Of a stretch of DNA of 64,000 nt, positions 1-7,947 are shown one piece after another (the first letter of the stretch is position 1; each line of letters opens with the position of its first letter). Source of the DNA: an uncultured Alphaproteobacteria bacterium (lineage in GTDB: Bacteria > Pseudomonadota > Alphaproteobacteria > Methylaequorales > Methylaequoraceae); NCBI GenBank assembly GCA_902618535.1, contig CACNAV010000001.1, positions 62,001 to 126,000 of the forward strand, written 5' to 3'. A program made the position numbers and the translations under genes. The notes beneath the pieces were generated by a model that saw only the letters and a program-made list of their open reading frames with translations, was not told the origin of the DNA and did not search any database.

Positions 1-1377
1 AAAGTGTGATGCTAGAAAATCTATTAATTCTTGAACTTCCGATTCATCTAGTTTATCAAACTGTACATTAAATTCTTCTAGTTCAGCTCGACCTCCATAT
101 TTCTCATACCAATCTCTATTAAAAATAAAATCATGTGGCATTCTTAAAATTTTTAGAAATTCATCTTCAGTATTACCAAACGCTTTTTTAAAGAATTCAG
201 GTGCACCACTTACTACTCCATGAGTAGCCTGAAGAATAATTTGAATTGAGCGTAAATAATATTTATTCCAATGTTCACCAATATGCCCTCTATCAGGTCT
301 ATCTGTTGGTTGATACCTCATCGGAAAAGAATAAATTTGGGTACCTAATTCTTCATTAAGGCTGACGTTAATTCTCATTCTTTGAAACAAATCATTTGGT
401 GTATCATGAAAATTATACAGCATGTAATTTGATAAAAAATTCAAACCTGAAGCACTTGCATAGCGAACAGCTTGCTCATAGGGTTTCATTAAGCCGACAT
501 GATCAAATGCAATCCTAAGTGGTGATAAACATATTCTACTTAACTGCTTCATAAAATGTTCTGATTTAGCTAGAATTCTAGCATCTACACCTTGATTAAA
601 ATCAACGCGTCTTTGAACTTTTTTACCCGTTTTAGGATTCACCATGGTTGCACCTCTTGCAAAACCTAAATCTACAACTTCATCAATTATCTCCTTTAAT
701 CGTGGAGAGGCCACTACATTATTATCCATTAAAATTAAATCTTTTTTTTGACCATATAGTTTTTCAATTCCACCAACTATTTTGCTAAGCGGTGGCATTT
801 CACGCATTCCACCCTCAAGTTTTGGTACTCCACAAAAAGCACATTTTCTAACACACCCTCTGGTTGCGTAGGCGAAATAAGCATCATGAACAGGATATTT
901 ATACTCAATTTGTTCAAGAATACTATAATCAGGTATTAGGTCCTCAATGGGGGTGCTATCTATATCATCGGAATATAACTCCTCTTCAAAATCATCGAGT
1001 TGTAACGATTCTGCTGGGGATTTGTCAAGTAAGCCTTGAATGAAACGAATTCCTCTCCATTTATCCTGAGACAAAAACTTCTCATGCATAAGTGAAGCAG
1101 CTATTCCACCTACAAAAATCTTATCGTGCTGTTGATTAACTAACTTGGAAGCATATTCAATTGTTTCAGAAATTTTATTCCATTCAAAAGAAAACAATGT
1201 TGTAATGTAAATTCTGTCCCAGACAATACTTTCCGCACTTTTATCTTCACCCTTAATAAATTTAACATTATCTTTTTTACCATTGGGACCGTGGTATTGA
1301 GCTATTTTCATTAAACCCAAAGGGGGATATTTGTTTTTATACCCCGGTTCAATTAACAAGATATTTTTATTTGCCAT
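1..1377 (-). CDS. Radical SAM protein with N-terminal cobalamin-binding-like domain (partial)
   Basis: The frame is open from ATG at 1377 to the left edge (459 codons, no stop), so the C-terminus lies outside the window. Residues about 1-165 start with ILLIEPGY and KYPPLGLMKIA, as in the N-terminal domains of B12-binding radical SAM enzymes, although I see no DxHxxG cobalamin ligand motif. The 4Fe-4S motif CxxxCxxC is at C175, C179 and C182 (GCVRKCAFCG). Family knowledge: such enzymes cleave S-adenosylmethionine to a radical that modifies an unreactive carbon. The substrate cannot be read from sequence. It is last in a five-gene operon with two ParB-like proteins, a nuclease and an SNF2 helicase, 49 bases after the previous stop. 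A DNA or nucleotide modification role is inference only. Confidence 0.85.
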   Translation of the reverse strand, partial: MANKNILLIEPGYKNKYPPLGLMKIAQYHGPNGKKDNVKFIKGEDKSAESIVWDRIYITTLFSFEWNKISETIEYASKLVNQQHDKIFVGGIAASLMHEKFLSQDKWRGIRFIQGLLDKSPAESLQLDDFEEELYSDDIDSTPIEDLIPDYSILEQIEYKYPVHDAYFAYATRGCVRKCAFCGVPKLEGGMREMPPLSKIVGGIEKLYGQKKDLILMDNNVVASPRLKEIIDEVVDLGFARGATMVNPKTGKKVQRRVDFNQGVDARILAKSEHFMKQLSRICLSPLRIAFDHVGLMKPYEQAVRYASASGLNFLSNYMLYNFHDTPNDLFQRMRINVSLNEELGTQIYSFPMRYQPTDRPDRGHIGEHWNKYYLRSIQIILQATHGVVSGAPEFFKKAFGNTEDEFLKILRMPHDFIFNRDWYEKYGGRAELEEFNVQFDKLDESEVQELIDFLASHF

Positions 1378-1426
1378 ATACTATATATATTAAAAAAAGA
1401 AAAAAAGTTTAACTATATCTTGTATT

Positions 1427-2494
1427 TTACTTACTTTTTAAATGTTTCTCAACTTGTGCTTTAATTTTTTCTAACAGATTAATTACACTATAATTTTTTT
1501 CTTTTATATCTTTGTCTATTGCTGGTCGAATTTTATGAAAGTCCTCGGCAATTTTTGTTAATTTTGTAAAATTATTTGATTTTTTTCCTGATTCTCTTGC
1601 CCATTCGTCTAAGGAGTCAAAATTATTATCAGTTGCAAAGTTTTTTATATGTTTTCTTCCCATTTTTGAATTATAAGCAGACTTAAATAAATCTCTGAGA
1701 GTCGTAGCTCCAGTATTATTTTTTTTGCTTAAAAAAAGTTGAATAAGATGCTTTTCAAATTTATCAATATTAAAAGGGTTATTAGGGTCTTTGTTACATA
1801 ATTCAAAATTTTTAGATGAATCCTGTAAATCTACATACCACTCAAAATAACTATATAAGTTTTCTTTGTTAATATTGTGACTTTCCATTTTTTGGATAGT
1901 TTTTATGCCTTTTTTTGCCGCTGCTTTAACCTTTGTTTTTTGAAACTGATCCTCAGCAATCAATTCAATAGCTTCATTTTCTGATAATTTAGAATCTTTT
2001 TCCCTAAGCTTTCTAACCCTCCTAAGATAAGTTAAAGCTCTACAATAAGCAGAATGACGTTGTTTTTGACCAACTCCATGGATTAGCTCAACTTTATTGA
2101 ACATTTCTTCATCACTGAGGTTTGAGTAAACCCTACAACTTACATTTGCCACGTGGTCTGGTAATGTTTTATCTTGTTTAACAAAATTTAAGACAATTAA
2201 GTTTAGTGCTGCAAGTCTTCTATTTCCTTCAAAAACAATATATTCTCCTGCACCTTTGTTATTTACTAAAAGACTTTCATAATCGGATTGTTCTTTTAGC
2301 CCTCTTGCTAGTTCCTCAATACCAAATTTTCTCTTTCCATCACCACTAATAAAATAATCCAATATCTGCTGATTTGTTATATGACCATCTTTCTGTGAAA
2401 CAGGGTCTAACCAGTCCATTATTCTTGGGTTTTCATCCCAAAAAATAAGTTGTTTTAACGGAAGTGTCATTTCCGTTGGTTTTTGTGAAGTCAC
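1427..2494 (-). CDS. ParB/Srx-fold domain protein B
   Basis: A 355-residue protein. An N-terminal ParB-like half carries ENPRI (NPR at 22-24) and FEGNRRL (EGNRR at 89-93), the boxes in which ParB-type domains bind nucleotide, followed by a strand like the VSCRVY seen after this box. The C-terminal half is lysine-rich and helical with no motif I recognise. The start is GTG at 2494, overlapping the helicase stop as GTGA, which implies translational coupling; an ATG at codon 9 is the alternative. The same operon encodes a second ParB-like protein with NPR at the same residues, so the pair may form a heteromer. Such domains occur in partition proteins, nucleases and DNA-modification systems. It is unlikely to be chromosomal ParB, since there is no ParA and the context is an integrated island. 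Confidence 0.75.
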   Translation of the reverse strand: MTSQKPTEMTLPLKQLIFWDENPRIMDWLDPVSQKDGHITNQQILDYFISGDGKRKFGIEELARGLKEQSDYESLLVNNKGAGEYIVFEGNRRLAALNLIVLNFVKQDKTLPDHVANVSCRVYSNLSDEEMFNKVELIHGVGQKQRHSAYCRALTYLRRVRKLREKDSKLSENEAIELIAEDQFQKTKVKAAAKKGIKTIQKMESHNINKENLYSYFEWYVDLQDSSKNFELCNKDPNNPFNIDKFEKHLIQLFLSKKNNTGATTLRDLFKSAYNSKMGRKHIKNFATDNNFDSLDEWARESGKKSNNFTKLTKIAEDFHKIRPAIDKDIKEKNYSVINLLEKIKAQVEKHLKSK

Positions 2495-3957
2495 GTCTCT
2501 ATTCCTAAAATTTTTCTAATTATACTTCCAAAGTTATAGTTTATTTTTTTTTTAAATTCAGTCAAATCGACATCTCCTAAAGAAAGATTAGCAAATAATG
2601 ATTTAGCCTCAATAAGCTCATCAACCCAGCTATCAATAGAGTTTGAAATTACTAAATTATAGTAATAACATTTTTTGGTCTGACCAATTCTATGAATTCT
2701 ATCTTGAGATTGTAAATAATCGTCTAAACTCAATGTTCGGTCATAATAAATACAGTGGTTAGCATTTATTAAGGTTAAGCCTTCTTTAGAAGATTGAGGA
2801 GTTGCTATTAAAATTTTCACATCTTTGTTTTTTAAAAAACTATTTATCATTCGATTCCTTACATCAGAACTTAAAGAACCATGCAAAATGACTGGTTTAA
2901 AGTTTTTTAAATTATTTAACAAAAAATCAATGTTAAATTTATAAGAAGTCCAAATTATTACTTTTTCATTTTTTTCTATAATCTCTTTAACTAAATTTCT
3001 AGTTTTAATAAAACGATCTGTTTCATATTTATAATTTGTATCAAGCATAGCTGGGTTAGAAGTAATTTGCATTAGACGAATTATTCTTTTTAGAAAATCA
3101 TCAAGATCTTCAGTTAATTCACCAGACTGATTAACAACTTTTGTTTTTAGTTTTTCTAGTGCTTTATTATAAATATTAAATTGGTTTTCTTCGAATTCGC
3201 AATATATTTTTTTATATACTTTTTCTGGTAATTGGAGCCCACTTGAGTCTTTAGTCTCACGAATAGAAAAGTGATCAATTTTTTTTTTTATGTCTAAAAT
3301 ATTTTTTTGTAAAATATTTTGCCCTAGTTTATCTCTAGATAAGTTATTGGTTATTTTTACACTGTTAAAGAAAAACTTATAACTAGGTCCTAAAGATTTT
3401 CCATTATCTAGAAAAAAGATCTGCGACCAGTAATCCTCTGGTCTATTGGCAGAAGGTGTTCCTGTCATAATTATTTTTTTTTCGAATATTTCTTTTATAC
3501 TATGAAACTTTTTAGAAATTATAGATTCAGGATTTTTAATTTTTGCTGATTCATCTAAGATAATTCCTATTTTTCTTATTTTAGAAATATTTTCAATTCT
3601 TTTAAATTCGTTATTAATAATTTCATAATTAAAAATAATAACATTATGTTTGCCCAAAAAAACGCTTGTATTTTCTGCTGGTTTATTTGAAAGAATTGTT
3701 GGAACAAGAAATGAATGTTTTCTTATTTCGTTATACCAATTTTTAACTAGATTTTTTTTTACAGAAATAAAAACCGTATCTAAAAAATTGTTCTTCAACC
3801 AATATAAAATTAGATCAATTGCAATTTTGGTTTTACCTAACCCTTGCTCATAAAAAATTGCTCCAATTTCCTTATCTTTTAGTTTTTTAAAAGCAAGTTT
3901 TTGAAATTCTAATTGTTCAGTCTTTGGTGTAAACTTTTCTGTATTGAAATCATTCAT
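2491..3957 (-). CDS. SNF2-type superfamily II helicase/translocase
   Basis: About 488 residues. Walker A is EQGLGKT (residues 37-43), motif II is LDESAKIKNP (DES at 135-137), motif III is MTGTPS, and motif VI is QDRIHRIGQT. The IHRIGQ signature and DESA box place it in the compact SNF2-like helicases common in phages and defence loci; these are ATP-driven double-stranded DNA translocases. I chose ATG at 3957 because it overlaps the nuclease stop as ATGA; an upstream TTG at 3963 would add two residues. Its stop overlaps the GTG of the next gene. No extra DNA-binding or nuclease domain is fused, so partners in the operon probably supply specificity and cleavage. Confidence 0.85.
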   Translation of the reverse strand: MNDFNTEKFTPKTEQLEFQKLAFKKLKDKEIGAIFYEQGLGKTKIAIDLILYWLKNNFLDTVFISVKKNLVKNWYNEIRKHSFLVPTILSNKPAENTSVFLGKHNVIIFNYEIINNEFKRIENISKIRKIGIILDESAKIKNPESIISKKFHSIKEIFEKKIIMTGTPSANRPEDYWSQIFFLDNGKSLGPSYKFFFNSVKITNNLSRDKLGQNILQKNILDIKKKIDHFSIRETKDSSGLQLPEKVYKKIYCEFEENQFNIYNKALEKLKTKVVNQSGELTEDLDDFLKRIIRLMQITSNPAMLDTNYKYETDRFIKTRNLVKEIIEKNEKVIIWTSYKFNIDFLLNNLKNFKPVILHGSLSSDVRNRMINSFLKNKDVKILIATPQSSKEGLTLINANHCIYYDRTLSLDDYLQSQDRIHRIGQTKKCYYYNLVISNSIDSWVDELIEAKSLFANLSLGDVDLTEFKKKINYNFGSIIRKILGIET

Positions 3958-4388
3958 GAGCAAATCACTTCATTGGGAAAATAAACCTTATTTTTTTTAA
4001 AGGTTCTTTTTATTTCATTTTTTGTTACCGAAACACAATATATTGGTACCGAATAAATTATTAAAATATTTTTATATTTTTTATGATTATTCACCATCCA
4101 ATTTACGTAATTATCCAACTGTTCTTTTGCTTTTAGACGAAATCCACTTAGGTCCTCTTTGTAGTTTCCTAATTGTTTGGCTTCACCTATATATGCAATC
4201 AGTTCAGATTCTGATAATAGCATTAAATCTGGTATACTTCCGTTTAATTTTTTTTCCTTGATTGCCTCTGAAATACTATCAGTCCAGTCTCCGTAACGTT
4301 CATATTTTGAATCAAAAAAATCAGGAACTTTTTTTTTAAGAAAGTTTTTTAAATTGTCTTCATTTTTTTTATGAGCTGTGCCAGGCAA
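3954..4388 (-). CDS. PD-(D/E)XK nuclease-like protein
   Basis: A 144-residue protein. The pattern IPDLMLL then IGEAKQ gives a PD-(D/E)XK catalytic triad of D54, E69 and K71 on predicted adjacent strands, the signature of the restriction-endonuclease-like fold. The start is a TTG at 4388, two bases after the ParB-like A stop; no in-frame ATG exists in the first third, so the TTG is credible and probably coupled to the gene before. The stop overlaps the helicase start. It resembles the small nucleases (including VRR-NUC types) that travel beside SNF2 helicases in phages and islands. Whether it cuts DNA is not shown; the complete triad suggests it can. Confidence 0.7.
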   Translation of the reverse strand: MPGTAHKKNEDNLKNFLKKKVPDFFDSKYERYGDWTDSISEAIKEKKLNGSIPDLMLLSESELIAYIGEAKQLGNYKEDLSGFRLKAKEQLDNYVNWMVNNHKKYKNILIIYSVPIYCVSVTKNEIKRTFKKNKVYFPNEVICS

Positions 4389-4390
4389 AA

Positions 4391-5506
4391 CTATAAATGT
4401 TTTTCAATTTCAGTTAACTCTTCAACAAAATTATTAAGAGTTGCTATTAAATCTTCGAGCTTACCAACTGCGTTAGTATTTTCGTTTAAGAACATTTTTC
4501 GATCTTCCAATTTTTCCAACTCATCAACTTTACCTATCATCTTTACTGCCATATCCAAAATATCATTTGTCTCGACTATTGATTTTTGTCTTTTCAATTC
4601 ATCAAGTCTGTGAAACGCTTCTGTTGAATTCTCGTCTAAATAAATTTTTTTACATTCCTCATCTGGATCAACCTCAGGGTTTTTCCATATTTGGTCAAGT
4701 TTAATTACATGCCTTGCCATTTTAATAATATCCATTCCGATATGTTTAATAAATTCATTTTCATCAATGCCAATTTTCTCAAATCTAGTTTTTTTTATTT
4801 GATATTGATAAAAATACTGAAATTTGGAGGCGTCATAATCCAATAAATCTTTTTGCTGAATATCTTTCCATTTTTGCATATGTTCATAGGCTTGAATTTC
4901 TTTTTCAATTGTATTTCTTCTTGAGGCTCCACCACATATTTGAATCAAATTTTCTTCATCCAAATCAAATAATTCTCCTTTTTGCTTCAAATGATGCAAA
5001 TATTTAGCTCTTTCGTATGGACCCCATGATTTAGCTGGGACAATATGAGCGGTAAGTTGATACTGATGAAAAAATTTTTTATCAGTACTTGCAACTACTT
5101 CACAGGGAATTTCATCCCATCTATTGTCGTAGCCTTCTAGGTCTTTTTCCATATCATGATATTGAAGATATATCGTTAATCTTGTGTTTCCCTCTAAAAC
5201 TATATATTCAAAATCATTTTCTTTTTTTTCTAATTTCTGAATAATTATCGGATACTGAATACCACCCAACTCATATATTGACCTTTTAAGGGCTCGAAAA
5301 GAATCTCGCGAATTAGATGAAATATTTTCGTCTGAGGAACTATCTTCTCCTTGTATAATCGTTTCTATCGCATTTTTTACATTTTCTTGACTGAGCTCAT
5401 TCTCATCAAACTCCATCCCATGGGCTGCACCAATCCTCGGGTTAAACGGATTAAGTTTAATTTTGTAAATAGAAATATTTTGTCTTTTTGTGTTAAGGTT
5501 ACTCAT
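4391..5506 (-). CDS. ParB/Srx-fold domain protein A
   Basis: A 371-residue protein and the first gene of the operon. The N-terminal ParB-like domain carries NPFNPRI (NPR at 22-24), GGIQYPIII and YIVLEGNTRL (EGNTR at 105-109), then IPCEVV. An acidic, serine-rich insert (about 52-68) separates the first boxes. The C-terminal half is charged and helical, with no recognised motif. It starts at ATG 5506, only 35 bases from the divergent gene. It shares the NPR and EGN-R spacing logic with protein B but little other sequence, so the two are diverged relatives rather than a recent duplication. A nucleotide-binding or DNA-binding role follows from the fold; the specific function is unknown. Confidence 0.75.
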   Translation of the reverse strand: MSNLNTKRQNISIYKIKLNPFNPRIGAAHGMEFDENELSQENVKNAIETIIQGEDSSSDENISSNSRDSFRALKRSIYELGGIQYPIIIQKLEKKENDFEYIVLEGNTRLTIYLQYHDMEKDLEGYDNRWDEIPCEVVASTDKKFFHQYQLTAHIVPAKSWGPYERAKYLHHLKQKGELFDLDEENLIQICGGASRRNTIEKEIQAYEHMQKWKDIQQKDLLDYDASKFQYFYQYQIKKTRFEKIGIDENEFIKHIGMDIIKMARHVIKLDQIWKNPEVDPDEECKKIYLDENSTEAFHRLDELKRQKSIVETNDILDMAVKMIGKVDELEKLEDRKMFLNENTNAVGKLEDLIATLNNFVEELTEIEKHL

Positions 5507-5541
5507 ACAGTATAATAATAGTTTTTTTTCGTGAAAATGGA
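5507..5541. promoter_or_regulatory. Divergent intergenic region with a -10-like box
   Basis: The 35 bases between the ParB-like A start and the divergent GxxExxY gene contain TATAAT at 5511-5516, correctly placed to be a -10 box for the rightward gene. No clear -35 box or operator dyad is visible. The leftward promoter must overlap this gap or lie inside the divergent gene, so the two units could be co-regulated. Confidence 0.3.
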
Positions 5542-6036
5542 ATGCAAAAGTTTTTAAACAAAATAGAAAGTCTTGGAAAAAAAGTATACAAACAACTTTC
5601 AGGGCTTAAAGAGGAAGATTTTCAAACAGCCCTTGGTATAGAGTTTCGAAGAAATAAAATTGACTTTATGCGTGAAGCAGGACTTGAAGTCTTTTATGAT
5701 AATCATCCCATTAGTCTCCATGAACTTGATTTTCTCGTTCCACCTTGTATGGATTTAAAAGAACCTATTATTATTGAAACAAAAGTTAGCTCGGGCATAG
5801 CAGAAGACCATCGTCAACAATTGAGAAATTATCTTCGCTCAGCTGCAAAAAATGATAATGCCATCATAAAAAAAGTTAAAACAGGCTTGGTGCTAAATTT
5901 TAAAAAAAATGAAATCTTCACCGAAAGTATACGTCAACGTAAAGAAACCCAAGATATAGAAATCGAAGTATGGTCGTATGAAAAAAATAAGTTTACTAAA
6001 CACTACTCGAATAAAAAAGCGGAACAGAAATCCTAA
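5542..6036 (+). CDS. GxxExxY-family PD-(D/E)XK protein
   Basis: A 164-residue protein. Segments EEDFQTALGIEFRRNKIDF, HELDFLV, PIIIETKV and QLRNYLRS follow the layout of the GxxExxY/PDDEXK_3 family, with candidate catalytic residues D63, E79 and K81. The usual GxxE and Y of the name are weak here. Proteins of this family have a restriction-endonuclease-like fold and are frequent in accessory DNA; their biochemical role is poorly known. It is divergent from the ParB/helicase operon and convergent with the integrase (stops 37 bases apart). It is the second nuclease-fold protein in the island, so it may be a separate cargo gene or an effector of the neighbouring operon. Confidence 0.7.
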   Translation: MQKFLNKIESLGKKVYKQLSGLKEEDFQTALGIEFRRNKIDFMREAGLEVFYDNHPISLHELDFLVPPCMDLKEPIIIETKVSSGIAEDHRQQLRNYLRSAAKNDNAIIKKVKTGLVLNFKKNEIFTESIRQRKETQDIEIEVWSYEKNKFTKHYSNKKAEQKS

Positions 6037-6073
6037 AATATTTTTGTGACCACTCTCTTATACGTTAAAGGCC

Positions 6074-7201
6074 CTACCCCCCACCTATATCCTTATTTAT
6101 TAAATGTTCGTTCCAAAAGTTCAGTGCTTCTAATTTTTGTTTAAAGTAATTTGAGCGATTATAGATTGAGGTAACCGAGCTATCAGTATGATTGAGAACA
6201 GTCATAATTCTATCCTTATTAAAGCCTTTATCACCAAGGAATGTTCCCATTGAACGCCTAAAGTCATGGTAAGTCCAGTTTGTAACCCCTGAATAGTGAA
6301 TAAGTCTTTTCTTTAACTGACTAAAACAATTGAGTGGTTTAACACCATCATATGAGAATATGTAACTGTCTCGTTGAGACACCAGATTTAATATATCTTT
6401 CATATGGGTAGTTAAGGGTGTAATTATCTTTTGCATGTTCTTAGAGCGTTCTTTAGGTATTTCAAAGCTATCGTCCTTGATATCAGACCATTTTAAGTTG
6501 GTAATCTCATTAATACGTTGTCCTGATAAAATTAAGAACTTAATCAAATACCCTTGAATAGGATCTACTTTACTACACGCTTCATAAATAGCCTTAATTT
6601 CCTGCAATGAAAGAACCCTATCTCGTGACATCTCTTTAAATGGTTTAGCCAGAGAATCAATAGGATTGATTTCAAGATAATCACGTTGCACGCACCATTT
6701 AAACATTGATTTAATGTATGATAATAGGCGATTAGCCTGAACGCCCTTCCCATTTGCCACCAATTCATCAGTAATTCTAAGAATATGTTGCTTTGTAATT
6801 TGGTTAATGGGCATACGCCCTAACTTACTAACAAAATAATTATTAAATATACGTTCAACCTCATACCTGCTCTTAAGATTAACACGCACGTGCTTTTCCA
6901 TATAAAGTTCAACGAAGTAAGCAAAGTTATTGACTTTAGCTTCATTCTTTTCATGTTGAGGATCTTTGCCTTTATAAATACTATTGAGCTTTTCAGTGGT
7001 GAGCTGACGCGCATCCTTTAATGATAGTGTAGGATAATTACCTAATGTTAATCGCATTTTACGACCGTTGACACGATACTGAATACTCCAACTTTTGTGA
7101 TTAGTCGATGTAACGCGTAAACTTAATCCATTGATATCGCCATATGATTTGCGTCCTTTTTCAGGTGGTTTAATAAGGGTAATTTGGCGATCATTTAACA
7201 T
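6074..7201 (-). CDS. Tyrosine site-specific integrase (P4-like)
   Basis: A 375-residue protein with an N-terminal arm-binding DUF4102-type domain (about 1-90), a core-binding domain (90-190) and a C-terminal catalytic domain. The tyrosine recombinase residues are visible: R229 (SGQRINEI), H312 and R315 (YHDFRR), H338 (LNHTD) and nucleophile Y347. It integrates and excises an element at a tRNA gene. The start is ATG 7201, facing a tRNA-Thr 3' fragment 156 bases away, with tandem TGGAGCCCC boxes just upstream that could be arm sites and could also autoregulate its promoter. By eye the gene is richer in G+C than the surrounding core genes, consistent with transfer. All catalytic residues are intact, so it may still be active. 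Confidence 0.95.
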   Translation of the reverse strand: MLNDRQITLIKPPEKGRKSYGDINGLSLRVTSTNHKSWSIQYRVNGRKMRLTLGNYPTLSLKDARQLTTEKLNSIYKGKDPQHEKNEAKVNNFAYFVELYMEKHVRVNLKSRYEVERIFNNYFVSKLGRMPINQITKQHILRITDELVANGKGVQANRLLSYIKSMFKWCVQRDYLEINPIDSLAKPFKEMSRDRVLSLQEIKAIYEACSKVDPIQGYLIKFLILSGQRINEITNLKWSDIKDDSFEIPKERSKNMQKIITPLTTHMKDILNLVSQRDSYIFSYDGVKPLNCFSQLKKRLIHYSGVTNWTYHDFRRSMGTFLGDKGFNKDRIMTVLNHTDSSVTSIYNRSNYFKQKLEALNFWNEHLINKDIGGG

Positions 7202-7218
7202 ATAATTTTATCCATTCT

Positions 7219-7238
7219 GGGGCTCCACGGGGGCTCCA
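7219..7238. repeat. Tandem GGGGCTCCA boxes (candidate integrase arm sites)
   Basis: GGGGCTCCAC at 7219-7228 and GGGGCTCCA at 7230-7238 repeat with an 11-base period, about one helical turn, directly upstream of the integrase start. A third copy is at 7458-7467, on the other side of the tRNA-like core. Tandem short direct repeats flanking a core are the expected form of arm-type sites for this integrase class. The role is inferred. Confidence 0.55.
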
Positions 7239-7337
7239 AAATGCCTAAGTCACATTAAGATTAGATGATACTATTTGCTTTAGATTAATGCAATAAGTAG
7301 TTGATTATGTTGATATAAATAAGACTATATGAGACCA

Positions 7338-7357
7338 GATGAAACGGGATGAAACGG
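7338..7357. repeat. Perfect 10-base tandem repeat beside the att core
   Basis: GATGAAACGG occurs twice in a row at 7338-7347 and 7348-7357, ending nine bases before the tRNA-Thr-derived core. It may be an additional recombinase or excisionase site. Nothing else supports a function. Confidence 0.45.
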
Positions 7358-7365
7358 CATTAAAA

Positions 7366-7414
7366 ATGATTTGTAATCAGTGGGTCGGGAGTTCAAATCT
7401 CTCAAGCGGCACCA
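7366..7414 (+). other. Attachment site core: 3' end of tRNA-Thr(UGU), not a complete tRNA
   Basis: The sequence can be read as the 3' half of a tRNA. The anticodon loop TTTGTAA is at 7370-7376 (anticodon TGT at 7372-7374), the 3' anticodon stem at 7377-7381 and the variable loop at 7382-7386. A paired T arm runs 7387-7403 (GGGAG, TTCAAAT, CTCTC), the acceptor strand AAGCGGC is 7404-7410, and ACCA is 7411-7414. The D arm and 5' acceptor strand are absent. This is what remains at the distal end of an element that entered a tRNA-Thr gene. By orientation the intact tRNA should lie left of the window. Confidence 0.85.
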
Positions 7415-7457
7415 CTCACCAAGGGTTTCAGCTTTCTCTATATTTCACTAAACTCTA

Positions 7458-7467
7458 GGGGCTCCAC
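7458..7467. repeat. Third GGGGCTCCAC box
   Basis: This is an exact copy of the box at 7219-7228, 43 bases past the end of the att core. Its presence on the side away from the integrase suggests that this flank too is element-derived, as if two element ends meet at the core. Confidence 0.5.
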
Positions 7468-7520
7468 ATTTGTCATGTCATAGTTAGATTGTTAGGGCGG
7501 TTAGTTATATGTGCGCTGAG

Positions 7521-7546
7521 TGCATTAATAATATGTAGTTAATGCA
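7521..7546. promoter_or_regulatory. Inverted repeat, possible operator
   Basis: TGCATTAA (7521-7528) and TTAATGCA (7539-7546) form a perfect 8-base dyad with a 10-base spacer, 61 bases upstream of the repeat-protein gene. The spacing between half-site centres, about two helical turns, suits a dimeric regulator. A TATAAT at 7598-7603 is the best -10 candidate for that gene. The rest of 7415-7607 shows nothing else I can name. Confidence 0.35.
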
Positions 7547-7607
7547 TAAATAGAATTCCTTCAATGAATAATTGTCGTCTATGGTGAACTAAGTTAATAT
7601 AATACTT

Positions 7608-7916
7608 ATGAGAGCTCTAATTTTTATAGTTGTATTGACGTTGGCCTTGCCCTTATTTGCAGATACCATTTATGATCCTTATGGCAAGTACAAGGGACTA
7701 ATTGATGACGAAGGTCGTTTTTTTGATTCTCAAGGTGGTTACATGGGTAAGCTTACAACTGAGGGGGGGATTTACTCACCTTACGGTAAGTTTCTGGGAA
7801 CCATTGAACCGAATGGCAAGATCTATGATCCTTACGGTCGATATAAAGGTAAGTTAAATCAAGACGGAAAATATTTTGATTCTACTGGAAATTTTGGCGG
7901 AACGATTAGTAGATAA
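7608..7916 (+). CDS. Secreted protein with DPYG repeats
   Basis: A 102-residue protein. A signal peptide (about 1-18, ending LFADT) is followed by about five units of near 17-20 residues built on IYDPYGKYKG, then a hydrophobic, two residues, DG and FFD. Examples are IYDPYGKYKG, IYSPYGKFLG and IYDPYGRYKG, alternating with degenerate DSQGGYMG and DSTGNFGG units. Such short Gly/Tyr-rich repeats probably form a beta-hairpin stack in the periplasm or at the surface. TATAAT at 7598-7603 lies only four bases before the ATG, so either the true promoter is elsewhere or the mRNA is nearly leaderless. Function unknown. It sits just inside the second putative element. Confidence 0.75.
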   Translation: MRALIFIVVLTLALPLFADTIYDPYGKYKGLIDDEGRFFDSQGGYMGKLTTEGGIYSPYGKFLGTIEPNGKIYDPYGRYKGKLNQDGKYFDSTGNFGGTISR

Positions 7917-7947
7917 TTTTATACCAATCACCAACTTTTTTTAGTTA

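Noticed and set aside
1427-2494. Chromosome partition protein ParB
   Set aside because: No ParA neighbour or parS sites, an island context, and only the N-terminal boxes are shared.
7366-7414. A complete tRNA-Thr gene
   Set aside because: Only the anticodon loop, T arm and acceptor 3' strand are present; there is no D arm or 5' acceptor strand upstream, and one position of the 5' anticodon stem is wrong.
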